Below are positions 6,867 to 14,625 of a stretch of DNA of 40,273 bases, one piece after another. The position numbers were made by a program, and so were the translations under genes. How positions within the stretch are numbered: position 1 is the stretch's first letter; each line of letters opens with the position of its first letter. Source of the DNA: Pseudomonas sp. ANT_H4 (GTDB taxonomy: Bacteria; Pseudomonadota; Gammaproteobacteria; Pseudomonadales; Pseudomonadaceae); contig NZ_VOBG01000038.1 in assembly GCF_008369295.1 (NCBI RefSeq), positions 1 through 40,273 on the forward strand, written 5' to 3'. Under the pieces are notes generated by a model. It was given only the letters and a program-made list of their open reading frames with translations. It searched no databases and was not told the origin of the DNA.

Positions 6867-7883
6867 CTAGCGAAATTGCGCGAGGAACCGCAAGTCGTTG
6901 TCGAAGAACAGACGCAAGTCGTTCACGCCGTAACGCAGCATGGCCAGACGCTCAACGCCCATGCCGAAGGCAAAGCCCGAGAACTCTTCCGGGTCGATCC
7001 CGGACATGCGCAGCACGTTGGGGTGAACCATGCCGCAGCCCATGACTTCCAGCCAGCCGGTCTGCTTGCAGACACGGCAGCCTTTACCGCTGCACATCAC
7101 GCATTCCATGTCGACTTCAGCGGATGGCTCGGTGAACGGGAAGTACGAAGGTCGGAAACGCACCGCCAGTTCTTTTTCGAAGAACACCCGCAGGAACTCT
7201 TCGATGGTGCCTTTCAGGTCGGCGAAATTGATGTCGCGATCGACCAGCAGGCCTTCGACTTGGTGGAACATCGGCGAGTGGGTGATATCGGAGTCGCTAC
7301 GGTACACACGGCCTGGACAGACGATGCGGATCGGCGGCTGCTGCGATTCCATGGTGCGGACCTGTACCGGCGAGGTATGGGTGCGCAACAGCATGTTCGC
7401 ATTGAAATAGAAGGTGTCATGCATCGAACGGGCCGGGTGATGGCCTGGGATGTTGAGCGCCTCGAAGTTGTGATAATCGTCTTCGACCTCAGGGCCTTCG
7501 GCGATGCCGTAGCCGATGTGGGTGAAAAACTGCTCAATACGTTCCAGAGTCCGGGTAATCGGATGCAGGCCGCCTGAGGTCTGGCCACGGCCCGGCAGGG
7601 TCACGTCAATGGACTCGGCGGCGAGCTTGGCCGCTAGATCGGCCCCCTCAAACAACGCCTTGCGCGCATTAAGAACCTCTGTGACACGCTCCTTGGCAAC
7701 GTTGATCTGCGCACCGACTTGCGGGCGCTCTTCTGCCGGCAAATTCCCCAGGGTCTTCATCACCTGAGTCAATTCACCCTTTTTGCCAAGGTACTGAACC
7801 CGGATTTGCTCCAGGGCATTGATATCTTCAGCGCTTTGCACAGCCTCTAGTGCTTGAGAGACCAGCGCATCCAGGTTTTCCAT
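6867..7883 (-). CDS. pheS: Phenylalanyl-tRNA synthetase alpha subunit
   Basis: A 338-residue class II synthetase catalytic subunit. It has an N-terminal coiled coil (residues 1-85), motif 2 (VRIVCPGRVYRSDSD region, then SPMFHQVEGL) and motif 3 (FGMGVERLAMLRYGVNDLR). A cysteine-rich insertion (CVMCSGKGCRVCKQTGW) precedes GCGMVHPNVLR. It activates phenylalanine and charges tRNA-Phe with PheT. The ATG has a GGAG site 8 bases upstream. The 109-base gap from rplT holds two strong hairpins that could attenuate transcription; I found no phenylalanine-rich leader peptide of the E. coli PheM kind. Confidence 0.98.
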   Translation of the reverse strand: MENLDALVSQALEAVQSAEDINALEQIRVQYLGKKGELTQVMKTLGNLPAEERPQVGAQINVAKERVTEVLNARKALFEGADLAAKLAAESIDVTLPGRGQTSGGLHPITRTLERIEQFFTHIGYGIAEGPEVEDDYHNFEALNIPGHHPARSMHDTFYFNANMLLRTHTSPVQVRTMESQQPPIRIVCPGRVYRSDSDITHSPMFHQVEGLLVDRDINFADLKGTIEEFLRVFFEKELAVRFRPSYFPFTEPSAEVDMECVMCSGKGCRVCKQTGWLEVMGCGMVHPNVLRMSGIDPEEFSGFAFGMGVERLAMLRYGVNDLRLFFDNDLRFLAQFR

Positions 7884-7901
7884 GTACAGACTCCAGATAC
7901 A

Positions 7902-7937
7902 AAATAGGGGAAGAGCTTGAAGGCTCTTCCCCTATTT
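7902..7937 (-). terminator. 15-bp hairpin before pheS, possible attenuator
   Basis: A perfect 15-bp stem (7902-7916 with 7923-7937) with a 6-base loop; on the minus strand the stem ends in CCCCTATTTTG, giving a short U-run. It lies 19 bases before the pheS start. It could terminate part of the transcription coming from rplT, or be bypassed; regulation is inferred. Confidence 0.7.
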
Positions 7938-7948
7938 AAGACGTTTAA

Positions 7949-7978
7949 CACCTTGGGCCACGGAAGCGACCCAAGGTG
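7949..7978 (-). promoter_or_regulatory. First hairpin in the rplT-pheS gap
   Basis: CACCTTGGG (7949-7957) pairs perfectly with CCCAAGGTG (7970-7978). It comes first in the transcript, 14 bases after the rplT stop, and has no U-tract. With the hairpin at 7902-7937 it forms a tandem structure. Confidence 0.55.
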
Positions 7979-7992
7979 ACTGTCGGGGGTAC

Positions 7993-8349
7993 TTAAGCCA
8001 AGGTGGCTTTAGCTTTCTCGACAATCGCAGCAAACGCCGCTTTTTCGTTCACTGCCAGATCAGCCAGAACCTTACGGTCGATCTCGATGGACGCTTTCTT
8101 CAGGCCAGCAATGAAACGGCTGTAGGACAGACCGTTAACACGAGCACCAGCGTTGATACGAGCGATCCACAGAGCGCGGAACTGACGTTTCTTCTGACGA
8201 CGGTCACGGTAGGCGTATTGGCCAGCCTTGATTACCGCTTGCTTGGCGACACGGAATACGCGTGAACGCGCACCATAGTAGCCTTTAGCAAGTTTCAGAA
8301 TTTTTTTGTGACGCTTACGGGCAACGACGCCACGCTTTACACGAGCCAT
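7993..8349 (-). CDS. rplT: 50S ribosomal protein L20
   Basis: An 118-residue, very basic protein starting MARVKRGVVARKRHKKILK, with the L20 landmarks KGYYGARSRVFRVAKQAV, YAYRDRRQKKRQFRALWI and RINAGARVNGLSYSRFI. L20 is an early 23S rRNA assembly protein. In E. coli it also represses translation of rpmI-rplT by binding the mRNA. It sits 29 bases after rpmI and before the pheST leader hairpins. Confidence 0.99.
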   Translation of the reverse strand: MARVKRGVVARKRHKKILKLAKGYYGARSRVFRVAKQAVIKAGQYAYRDRRQKKRQFRALWIARINAGARVNGLSYSRFIAGLKKASIEIDRKVLADLAVNEKAAFAAIVEKAKATLA

Positions 8350-8378
8350 GAGTTACTTCCTCTATTCTTAACCAAAAA

Positions 8379-8573
8379 TTAGCAAAGGCGCAGCATGCGC
8401 TTGACTTTTGCGACGTCAGACGGATGCAGCAAGCTGCTACCGCGCAGTTGACGCTTACGCTTGGTCGACATTTTGGTCAGGATATGGCTCTTGAAAGCGT
8501 GTTTGTGCTTGATACCGTTAGCAGTTTTCAGAAACCGCTTAGCAGCACCACTTTTAGTTTTCATCTTTGGCAT
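8379..8573 (-). CDS. rpmI: 50S ribosomal protein L35
   Basis: A 64-residue basic protein, MPKMKTKSGAAKRFLKTANG at its start and KRKRQLRGSSLLHPSDVAKV near its end, an unambiguous L35. It belongs to the infC-rpmI-rplT operon; the 60-base gap after infC is where L20-mediated translational control acts in E. coli. The last residues read KRMLRLC. Confidence 0.99.
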   Translation of the reverse strand: MPKMKTKSGAAKRFLKTANGIKHKHAFKSHILTKMSTKRKRQLRGSSLLHPSDVAKVKRMLRLC

Positions 8574-8633
8574 GTTCGGATACTCCGCATTCAGTTGATA
8601 AATATAATCAGAAGGCCTGCCGTGCCCTATTGA

Positions 8634-9182
8634 TTACTTCTTCTTTTTCGGGGCGATGACCATAATAAGCTGGCGTCCTTCCATCTTAGGATGCTGTTCG
8701 ACCGAACCGTACTCAAGCAAGTCACCTTCAACTCGCTTGAGGAGTTCCATCCCCAGCTCCTGGTGGGCCATCTCACGGCCGCGGAATCGCAAGGATACCT
8801 TGGCCCTGTCCCCATCACTCAGGAAACGTACCAGGTTGCGCAGTTTTACCTGGTAATCCCCTTCCTCCGTCCCTGGACGAAACTTGATTTCTTTAACCTG
8901 AATCTGCTTCTGGTTTTTCTTGGCTGCGGCAACCTGCTTCTTCTTCTCGAAGATCGATTTACCGTAGTCCATCAGCTTGCAAACAGGGGGTACTGCATCG
9001 GCGGAAATTTCCACCAAATCCAGTTTGGCTTCTTCAGCCTTAAGAAGCGCGTCTTCAATTGACACAATCCCAAGCTGCTCACCCTCAGCCCCAATTAACC
9101 GAACCTCGCGTGCCGAGATATTCTCGTTGATCGGGGCTTTCGGTGCAGCTCGTTTATCTTGTCTCATTTCACGCTTAATAAT
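8634..9182 (-). CDS. infC: Translation initiation factor IF-3 (ATT start)
   Basis: IF-3 keeps 30S subunits free and proofreads start codons. The N-domain begins at PINENISAREVRLIGAEGEQ, followed by the lysine-rich linker (EKKKQVAAAKKNQKQ) and the C-domain with VKEIKFRPGTEEGDYQVKL, ending APKKKK. An internal ATG lies at 9165-9167, but the family begins a few codons earlier at a non-AUG codon. Here three consecutive ATT codons (9185-9177) follow a GGAG site (9188-9191). ATT 9180-9182, with 5-base spacing, is my choice; 9177-9179 (8 bases) is equally possible. A rare AUU start underlies autogenous control of infC in E. coli. The site overlaps the thrS stop. Confidence 0.93.
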   Translation of the reverse strand: MIKREMRQDKRAAPKAPINENISAREVRLIGAEGEQLGIVSIEDALLKAEEAKLDLVEISADAVPPVCKLMDYGKSIFEKKKQVAAAKKNQKQIQVKEIKFRPGTEEGDYQVKLRNLVRFLSDGDRAKVSLRFRGREMAHQELGMELLKRVEGDLLEYGSVEQHPKMEGRQLIMVIAPKKKK

Positions 9183-9184
9183 AA

Positions 9185-11107
9185 TTACTCCGAATCTGGG
9201 CGACCACGCCGGGAAACCGCTTGCGCGAGAAACTCAGCGAACTGGGCGACGGGCATCGAGCCCAGGTCAGCACCTTCACGAGTACGCACAGCGACAGTCT
9301 GCATCTCGACTTCCCGATCTCCAATAACCAAGAGATAAGGAACCTTGAGCAAAGTATGCTCGCGGATTTTAAAGCCGATCTTTTCATTTCTCAAGTCAGA
9401 CTTGGCACGAAATCCGCTTTCATTGAGAGTTTTTTCAACTTCAGCAGCAAATTCTGCCTGTTTATCAGTGATATTCATGATCACTGCCTGGGTCGGAGCC
9501 AGCCACGCAGGGAACGCACCCTCGTAGTGCTCGATCAGGATTCCAACGAAACGTTCGAAGGACCCAAGGATCGCCCGGTGCAACATGACCGGGTGCTTGC
9601 GACTGTTGTCTTCGGAGACGTATTCGGCTCCCAGACGGATAGGCAGGTTAAAATCGAGCTGCAAAGTACCACATTGCCAGACACGACCAAGACAATCTTT
9701 CAGTGAGAACTCGATTTTCGGGCCGTAGAAGGCACCCTCGCCCGGCTGCAGATCGTACGCAAGGCCCGCGCTATCAAGGGCTGCGGCCAGTGCAGCTTCG
9801 GCGCGATCCCACAGTTCGTCGGAACCGACGCGTTTTTCCGGACGAGTGGACAGCTTCATTTCGACTTCGGTAAAGCCGAAGTCGCGGTAGACGTCCATGG
9901 TCAGCTTGATAAACGCAGCGGATTCGGCCTGCATCTGCTCTTCGGTGCAGAAGATGTGGGCGTCGTCCTGAGTAAACGCACGCACGCGCATGATGCCGTG
10001 CAACGCACCCGACGGCTCATTGCGGTGGCAGGCACCGAACTCGGCCAGACGCATCGGCAATTCGCGGTAGCTCTTCAGGCCCTGGTTGAACACCTGTACG
10101 TGGCACGGGCAGTTCATCGGCTTGATGGCGTAGTCACGGTTTTCCGACTGGGTCGTGAACATGTTGTCAGCGTAGTTGGCCCAGTGCCCGGATTTTTCCC
10201 ACAGGCTGCGGTCAACGACCTGAGGCGTCTTGATCTCCAGGTAACCGTTGTCGCGCTGAATCTTGCGCATGTACTGCTCAAGCACCTGGTACAAGGTCCA
10301 GCCGTTCGGGTGCCAGAACACCATGCCTGGCGACTCTTCCTGGACGTGGAACAAGCCCAGGCGCTTGCCGATCTTGCGATGGTCGCGTTTCTCGGCTTCT
10401 TCTATGCGCTGGATGTAGGCAGCCAGCTGCTTCTTGTCAGCCCAGGCAGTACCGTAGATCCGCTGCAGTTGCTCGTTCTTCGCATCGCCGCGCCAGTAGG
10501 CACCGGAGAGCTTGGTCAGCTTGAAGGACTTGAGGAAGCGCGTGTTCGGCACGTGCGGACCACGGCACATGTCGACGTATTCTTCGTGGTAATACAGGCC
10601 CATGGCCTGTTCGTCCGGCATGTCCTCGACTAGACGCAGCTTGTAGTCTTCGCCGCGAGCGGTGAACACGTCGATCACTTCGGCGCGCGGAGTGACTTTC
10701 TTGATGACGTCGTAATCTTTCTCGATCAGCGCGTGCATACGCTGCTCGATAGCCGCCAGGTCGTCCGGAGTGAAAGGACGCTCGTAGGCGATGTCGTAAT
10801 AGAAGCCTTCGTCGATGACCGGGCCGATCACCATTTTCGCCGTTGGGTACAGCTGCTTGACCGCATGGCCAATCAGGTGCGCGCAAGAGTGGCGAATGAT
10901 CTCCAGCCCCTCTTGATCCTTGGGAGTGATGATTTGCAGGCTGACATCGCCGGTGATCAGGTCACTGGCGTCAACCAGCTTGCCGTCGACCTTGCCGGCC
11001 ACGGTGGCCTTGGCCAGGCCCGCACCAATGGATGCGGCGACCTCGGCTACGGAAACCGAATGATCGAATGAACGTTGACTGCCGTCGGGAAGAGTAATAG
11101 TTGGCAT
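9185..11107 (-). CDS. thrS: Threonyl-tRNA synthetase
   Basis: A 640-residue class II synthetase of full length. It has an N-terminal TGS domain (MPTITLPDGSQRSFDHSVS, 1-62), an N2 editing domain with the zinc-like HxxxH (RHSCAHLIGHA) and CRGPHVP motifs, and a catalytic core with MNCPCHVQVFNQG, FGACHRNEPSG and LHRAILGSFERFVGILIEHY. The C-terminal anticodon-binding domain ends the protein. ATG 11105-11107 was chosen: GAGGAGG lies just upstream and the TGS domain starts at once; an in-frame start 11 codons upstream lacks support. The stop codon overlaps the infC initiation region. The leader carries a hairpin mimicking a tRNA-Thr anticodon arm, suggesting self-regulation. Confidence 0.98.
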   Translation of the reverse strand: MPTITLPDGSQRSFDHSVSVAEVAASIGAGLAKATVAGKVDGKLVDASDLITGDVSLQIITPKDQEGLEIIRHSCAHLIGHAVKQLYPTAKMVIGPVIDEGFYYDIAYERPFTPDDLAAIEQRMHALIEKDYDVIKKVTPRAEVIDVFTARGEDYKLRLVEDMPDEQAMGLYYHEEYVDMCRGPHVPNTRFLKSFKLTKLSGAYWRGDAKNEQLQRIYGTAWADKKQLAAYIQRIEEAEKRDHRKIGKRLGLFHVQEESPGMVFWHPNGWTLYQVLEQYMRKIQRDNGYLEIKTPQVVDRSLWEKSGHWANYADNMFTTQSENRDYAIKPMNCPCHVQVFNQGLKSYRELPMRLAEFGACHRNEPSGALHGIMRVRAFTQDDAHIFCTEEQMQAESAAFIKLTMDVYRDFGFTEVEMKLSTRPEKRVGSDELWDRAEAALAAALDSAGLAYDLQPGEGAFYGPKIEFSLKDCLGRVWQCGTLQLDFNLPIRLGAEYVSEDNSRKHPVMLHRAILGSFERFVGILIEHYEGAFPAWLAPTQAVIMNITDKQAEFAAEVEKTLNESGFRAKSDLRNEKIGFKIREHTLLKVPYLLVIGDREVEMQTVAVRTREGADLGSMPVAQFAEFLAQAVSRRGRPDSE

Positions 11108-11110
11108 GGC

Positions 11111-11147
11111 GCCTCCTCTCCTAGTGGTGACCCCTACCAAAGGTCAC
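11111..11147 (-). promoter_or_regulatory. thrS leader: tRNA-Thr anticodon-arm mimic and ribosome site
   Basis: In the minus-strand transcript GTGACCT (11147-11141) pairs with GGGTCAC (11133-11127), six Watson-Crick pairs plus one U-G. The enclosed 7-base loop is TTGGTAG, with GGT in the anticodon position, a threonine anticodon. The ribosome site GGAGAGGAGG (11120-11111) follows 6 bases later. In E. coli ThrRS binds a similar anticodon-like arm in its own leader and blocks translation. That this hairpin does the same here is inference. Confidence 0.6.
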
Positions 11148-11477
11148 GTGGGTTGGGATGAGCCAGTACAAGATCCAACTCCAGCCATTCAATGACGAAC
11201 GCCTGCCTTACAGCGGCAGGAGCCTTGCGGCCAACCGGAAAATCGAATCAGAGTGACTGGAGTTAAACAAAAGGAACATGGCAAGGCGGCAAATGGCACG
11301 CCCGAAAATAGCCAAGCTGAAGATGCTAGCACAGATGAACGGTCGCCGCGGCAGCCCTTGGCCGCTGAAAGGCAAATTCCGGGCTTTTGGACGCCAGAGT
11401 GAACTTGGGCTGTACGGAAGGCCTCAAAGACACTGAGAATCGTCACCCGTTCTACGACCTCCAGGGAGCATCCCACT
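11148..11477 (-). other. Long thrS leader and intergenic region
   Basis: About 330 bases separate the thrS anticodon-like hairpin from the divergent small secreted gene. No gene is seen. A TGCTAGCAT element (about 11321-11329, minus strand) could be an extended -10 for thrS, but no good -35 accompanies it. A GCCTGCC-N-GGCAGG hairpin is at about 11203-11220. Confidence 0.35.
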
Positions 11478-11810
11478 ATGCGTCTTAAACAGTTTTTCGC
11501 CTTTGCCATTCCTTTTGCCCTGTTGCTGCCACTGGGCGCACAAGCTGCCGCACCCAGCAACTGGCCCGCAGGTCAACGAGACAACTTCATCAAAGACTGT
11601 TCGGCAGGAGCCAGGCAGAACATCAAAGCAAAAAACGAAAAAGAAAGGGACACCATTGCAAAACAGCACTGTGAGTGCGGTGCAGACAAAATCAATGCCG
11701 AACTCAGCTCCGATGAGATCAATCAACTCATGACCAATCGGGATGCAAAAGTTGAGCTTCAGAACAAAGCGATCGCTGCAATTTCCTCGTGCAAGGTGGT
11801 TCAGAAGTAA
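11478..11810 (+). CDS. Small secreted hypothetical protein
   Basis: A 110-residue protein with a clear Sec signal (MRLKQFFAFAIPFALLLPLG, cleavage predicted after AQA near residue 23). The mature part is about 87 residues, charged, with four cysteines (KDC, QHCEC, SSC) that could form disulfides, and a helical C-terminus. I do not recognise a named family. AGGGAG lies about 9 bases before the ATG. It is divergent from thrS and has no operon partner. It is probably periplasmic. Confidence 0.75.
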   Translation: MRLKQFFAFAIPFALLLPLGAQAAAPSNWPAGQRDNFIKDCSAGARQNIKAKNEKERDTIAKQHCECGADKINAELSSDEINQLMTNRDAKVELQNKAIAAISSCKVVQK

Positions 11811-11921
11811 TACAGACACTGAAACAGAGCCGCTTTTAGACCAAAAAACACCCTTAAAGCTGCCTTTTCTCACAATTTACACAGCTTTTACGGCTTTTTT
11901 TAACAACTGACATTTCGCGCA

Positions 11922-11944
11922 AAAGCCCCGTAAACCGGGGCTTT
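11922..11944. terminator. Bidirectional terminator before the cold-shock gene
   Basis: AAAGCCCCG (11922-11930) pairs with CGGGGCTTT (11936-11944). A/T-rich flanks lie on both sides. It ends the small secreted gene upstream. Confidence 0.75.
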
Positions 11945-11992
11945 CAGCCGCCAAGATCACCAAATGCAACGTTATTGATTTGCAAACAATGC

Positions 11993-12092
11993 CTTGGGGG
12001 GGCTCCCAAGCCGAACATTTCGACTATGATAGCTCGGTGTGCCCAGTTGGCCTGAGCAGCACAGCACTACTGAAAATATATGTTTCTTGGAG
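11993..12092 (+). promoter_or_regulatory. Leader of the cold-shock gene
   Basis: The region holds a CTTGGG/CCCAAG hairpin (11993-11998 with 12005-12010), a TATGAT -10-like element (12025-12030) without a clear -35, and a GGAG ribosome site (12089-12092). If the TATGAT is the promoter, the leader is about 63 bases, shorter than the E. coli cspA leader. Confidence 0.4.
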
Positions 12093-12099
12093 ATACACC

Positions 12100-12312
12100 A
12101 TGTCTAATCGCCAATCCGGCACCGTTAAATGGTTCAACGATGAAAAAGGCTTCGGCTTCATCACTCCTCAAGGTGGCGGTGACGACCTGTTCGTACACTT
12201 CAAAGCTATCGAAAGCGACGGTTTCAAAAGCCTGAAAGAAGGCCAAGCCGTTTCCTTCGTGGCTGCGAAAGGCCAAAAAGGTATGCAAGCTGAGCAAGTT
12301 CGCGCAGAGTAA
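12100..12312 (+). CDS. Cold-shock domain protein (CspA family)
   Basis: A 70-residue protein consisting of a single cold-shock domain: SGTVKWFNDEKGFGFITPQG with the RNP1 motif KGFGFIT, and DDLFVHFKAIE with the RNP2 motif LFVHF. It binds single-stranded RNA/DNA and melts structure in mRNA. ATG 12100-12102 was chosen for the GGAG spacing (7 bases) and the family length; upstream in-frame codons belong to the leader. It is monocistronic and ends at a strong terminator. Pseudomonas genomes carry several paralogues and I cannot say which are cold-induced. Confidence 0.97.
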   Translation: MSNRQSGTVKWFNDEKGFGFITPQGGGDDLFVHFKAIESDGFKSLKEGQAVSFVAAKGQKGMQAEQVRAE

Positions 12313-12328
12313 TTTCTGAGCAGAACTA

Positions 12329-12359
12329 AAAAAACCCCGTCCATGTGACGGGGTTTTTT
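12329..12359. terminator. Strong bidirectional terminator after the cold-shock gene
   Basis: A 13-bp stem AAAAAACCCCGTC / GACGGGGTTTTTT with loop CATGT. It ends the cold-shock gene on the plus strand and the lipoprotein gene on the minus strand. Confidence 0.9.
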
Positions 12360-12385
12360 ATGGGCGCTGCAAAAGCCTGGATCGC

Positions 12386-12706
12386 TCAGCCACAATTGAC
12401 GCGATTGATCACCAGGTTGTCATCCGTGTTGAGATTCAAGCGGTCGGAGCGGTACTCCAGGGTAACCATGTCGTTAGGCTTGAGAATCCGCGCGTTCTGC
12501 GCACCGGCACGAGTACGGGCCTGCTCCAGCAATTCGGGCGAGGCTTTCTTGCCGATCGCGAACTCGGCAGCCTTCGACTCACAGCGGCTATGACCGGCGT
12601 TGGTCACGGCTGTGTCTTTGGCCGGCTCAGAGATACCAGGGGTGCTGCAGCCGGCCAACAGGGCTGCTGCCAACAAGGTACCGAATGATGCGAGCTTCCA
12701 AGGCAT
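12386..12706 (-). CDS. I78-family peptidase inhibitor lipoprotein
   Basis: A 106-residue lipoprotein: the signal ends in the lipobox LLAGC with Cys20, so the protein is membrane-anchored in the periplasm. The mature region matches the inhibitor I78 pattern: CESKAAEFAIGKKASPELLE, ARTRAGAQNARILKPNDMVT, EYRSDRLNLNTDD and the ending VINRVNCG with a second cysteine that would pair with the first. Characterised I78 members inhibit serine proteases. A strong AGGAGG site is close upstream. The target protease is unknown. Confidence 0.85.
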   Translation of the reverse strand: MPWKLASFGTLLAAALLAGCSTPGISEPAKDTAVTNAGHSRCESKAAEFAIGKKASPELLEQARTRAGAQNARILKPNDMVTLEYRSDRLNLNTDDNLVINRVNCG

Positions 12707-12872
12707 GAAGCCTCCTTTGATAAAAAATAGACAGAGATCGTGCGACAGCTATTTGGTTGATTGGTTTCAAGAGGTGAGCGCTGCGCAACCTCCAGACTGT
12801 CGTCACGGGCAAGTCTGCCTGACTCGCCGCCTGTGATCGCCGAATCAATCGTCACCAGATATGAACGAGCAC

Positions 12873-13178
12873 TCAGTAGATATCGATGTAATCAAACGGT
12901 GGAGTTGGCCAGTTCTGTTTCAGCGCGTTGAAAATCTGCGTTACCCAGACTGCGTCGCTGGCCGCCACATTGCCGACATAGCCGGAACCGGCCGCCCAAG
13001 TCTCCAGACGAAACAGCAAGCCGTCGATATCGACACCGCCCACCACCCCTGAAGAGATGTAGGCAATACCGGCCCTGGTGACCCGCAATTGGGTGTGCAC
13101 GTCGTCGCTGGCGGACGCCAACAGCTGGCGAACAGCTTCCAGCGTGAGGTTCTCGGAGTTGTTCAAATCGATCTGCAC
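12873..13178 (-). CDS. Hypothetical protein
   Basis: A 101-residue acidic protein with no signal or membrane segment. It includes LTLEAVRQLLASASDDVHTQLRVT, a glycine-rich strand (AYISSGVVGGVDIDGLLFRLETW) and a C-terminal VTQIFNALKQNWPTPP. I do not recognise the family. The start is GTG 13176-13178 with an AGGG site 8 bases upstream. It stands alone, divergent from the small plus-strand gene at 13325. Confidence 0.65.
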   Translation of the reverse strand: MQIDLNNSENLTLEAVRQLLASASDDVHTQLRVTRAGIAYISSGVVGGVDIDGLLFRLETWAAGSGYVGNVAASDAVWVTQIFNALKQNWPTPPFDYIDIY

Positions 13179-13324
13179 GCGGTTTGCCCTGGCAATTAAA
13201 CAGGTCGCCAGTGTCGCACAGCCCTCCCCTCATGCCTAAGTAGCAGTGCCAAACGTCGCGCAAAATGGTTAACTCGCCAGGCTAGAGAACGCACTGCCCA
13301 GCCTTTCAAACTCGTGAGACACCC

Positions 13325-13537
13325 ATGACCACCGTAACCATCCATGCCGACATCAAAGCCAAGTGGCCTCAAGGGCAAAGCTCATACAGCCCCGGCAGCC
13401 CTGAGGAGCTGGCAATCATCGGCATAGACCTGCTTGTCAAGGAACTGGGAGCCCAGGCCGCGCAAGCGTTCATCGGCCAGATATTCGAGAAATATCCGAC
13501 CGATCACATGGGGGCACAAGACCCCGAACGCGAATAA
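13325..13537 (+). CDS. Small hypothetical protein
   Basis: A 70-residue soluble protein starting MTTVTIHADIKAKWPQGQ, with a helix-rich middle (EELAIIGIDLLVKELGAQAAQAFIG). There is no signal peptide. GTGAG lies about 6 bases before the ATG, a modest ribosome site. Family unknown; the reading frame has normal Pseudomonas codon composition. It is convergent with the nucleoside hydrolase gene. Confidence 0.6.
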   Translation: MTTVTIHADIKAKWPQGQSSYSPGSPEELAIIGIDLLVKELGAQAAQAFIGQIFEKYPTDHMGAQDPERE

Positions 13538-13570
13538 GACCCGGCCGGCGAACACCGACCGGCAAGCAGT

Positions 13571-14599
13571 TTACTTCAGACGCGCAAGACGTGCGGTCAG
13601 CAGGTCGAAGAAGCCTTGGGCGTCGCCGTTTTCAACCCAGAACACATTCTTTTCCTGCTTGAGGCCGTCGTACCAATCGACGATGGTCTGGCCGAAGGTC
13701 GGGCCTTCGCGGCTATCCACCACCATATTGGCTTGGCGCCCGGTGAACAGTTCAGGCTTGAGCAGGTAAGCAATCACGGTGGCGTCATGCACTGGGCCGC
13801 CGGGAATGCCGTAGTGTTCCATATCGCCCTTGACGTACTCGTTGAGGATATCGCCGACAACCTTGCTGGCGTTGTTCTTCAAGTCAGCGATTTTCTTCAG
13901 GCGCGCTTCGCTGGTGAGAACCTTATGGGTCACGTCCAACGGCAGGTAAGTCAGCTTGACGCCACTTTTGAGCACGATTTCAGCCGCGATAGGATCTGCG
14001 AACAGGTTGAATTCGGCCACCGGCGTAATGTTGCCGCCATTGAAGTGTGCGCCACCCATCACGACCACTTCCTTGATGCCCTGAGTGATCTCGGGTGCCT
14101 GGGTCAGCGCCAGAGCCAGGTTAGTCTGTGGGCCGAGCATGGCGATGGTGATGCTATGGGGCTTGGCAGTACTCAGTGTTTTGATCAGGTAGTCAACGGC
14201 ATTACCCTCGGCCAGGCCTTTTTTCGGCTCATGCACGGTGACACCGGAGATGCCTTCCTTACCGTGGATGTTCTCGGCGTAGATCGGCGTGCGCAGCAGC
14301 GGTGCCGGTGCGCCAGCGTAGACCGGAATGTCCTCGCGCCCTGCCCACTCACGAGCCAGTCGCGCGTTACGCGAGGTCTTGTCCAGGCGCACGTTGCCGG
14401 CCACGGTAGTCAGCGCGCGGATGTTCAGTTCTTCAGGGGAGGCCATGGCAAACAGCAACGCGACCACATCGTCGGCCCCCGGATCAGTGTCGATGATCAG
14501 GTCAATTTTTTCCGCCGCCTGGGCGCTTGCAGCAGTTAGCACGGACAAAAGCAGCACACTCCGGAACAGATGTCGCAGGGTTTGGGTACTACGTTGCAT
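13571..14599 (-). CDS. Exported ribonucleoside hydrolase (IUNH family)
   Basis: A 342-residue inosine-uridine nucleoside hydrolase. It has the calcium-binding signature DLIIDTDPGADDVVAL, the central MLGPQTNLALALTQAP and VVVMGGAHFNGGNITPVAEFN segments, and a late PVHDATVIAYLL. These enzymes split nucleosides into base and ribose. An N-terminal signal (FRSVLLLSVLTAASAQA) predicts export to the periplasm. ATG 14597-14599 follows an AAGGAG site; an upstream in-frame start would overlap rbsD and lacks support. As the last gene of the rbs operon, it probably releases ribose outside the inner membrane for the RbsABC importer. Confidence 0.92.
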   Translation of the reverse strand: MQRSTQTLRHLFRSVLLLSVLTAASAQAAEKIDLIIDTDPGADDVVALLFAMASPEELNIRALTTVAGNVRLDKTSRNARLAREWAGREDIPVYAGAPAPLLRTPIYAENIHGKEGISGVTVHEPKKGLAEGNAVDYLIKTLSTAKPHSITIAMLGPQTNLALALTQAPEITQGIKEVVVMGGAHFNGGNITPVAEFNLFADPIAAEIVLKSGVKLTYLPLDVTHKVLTSEARLKKIADLKNNASKVVGDILNEYVKGDMEHYGIPGGPVHDATVIAYLLKPELFTGRQANMVVDSREGPTFGQTIVDWYDGLKQEKNVFWVENGDAQGFFDLLTARLARLK

Positions 14600-14625
14600 G
14601 ACACACTCCTTGTCGTTGGGAAATG

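Noticed and set aside
5881..6870. 329-codon plus-strand open frame across pheT
   Set aside because: It is an antisense shadow of pheT, which has clear domains; the translation is low-complexity in style and has no family features.
7884..7992. A phenylalanine-rich leader peptide controlling pheST
   Set aside because: No short frame with clustered Phe codons was found in the rplT-pheS gap.
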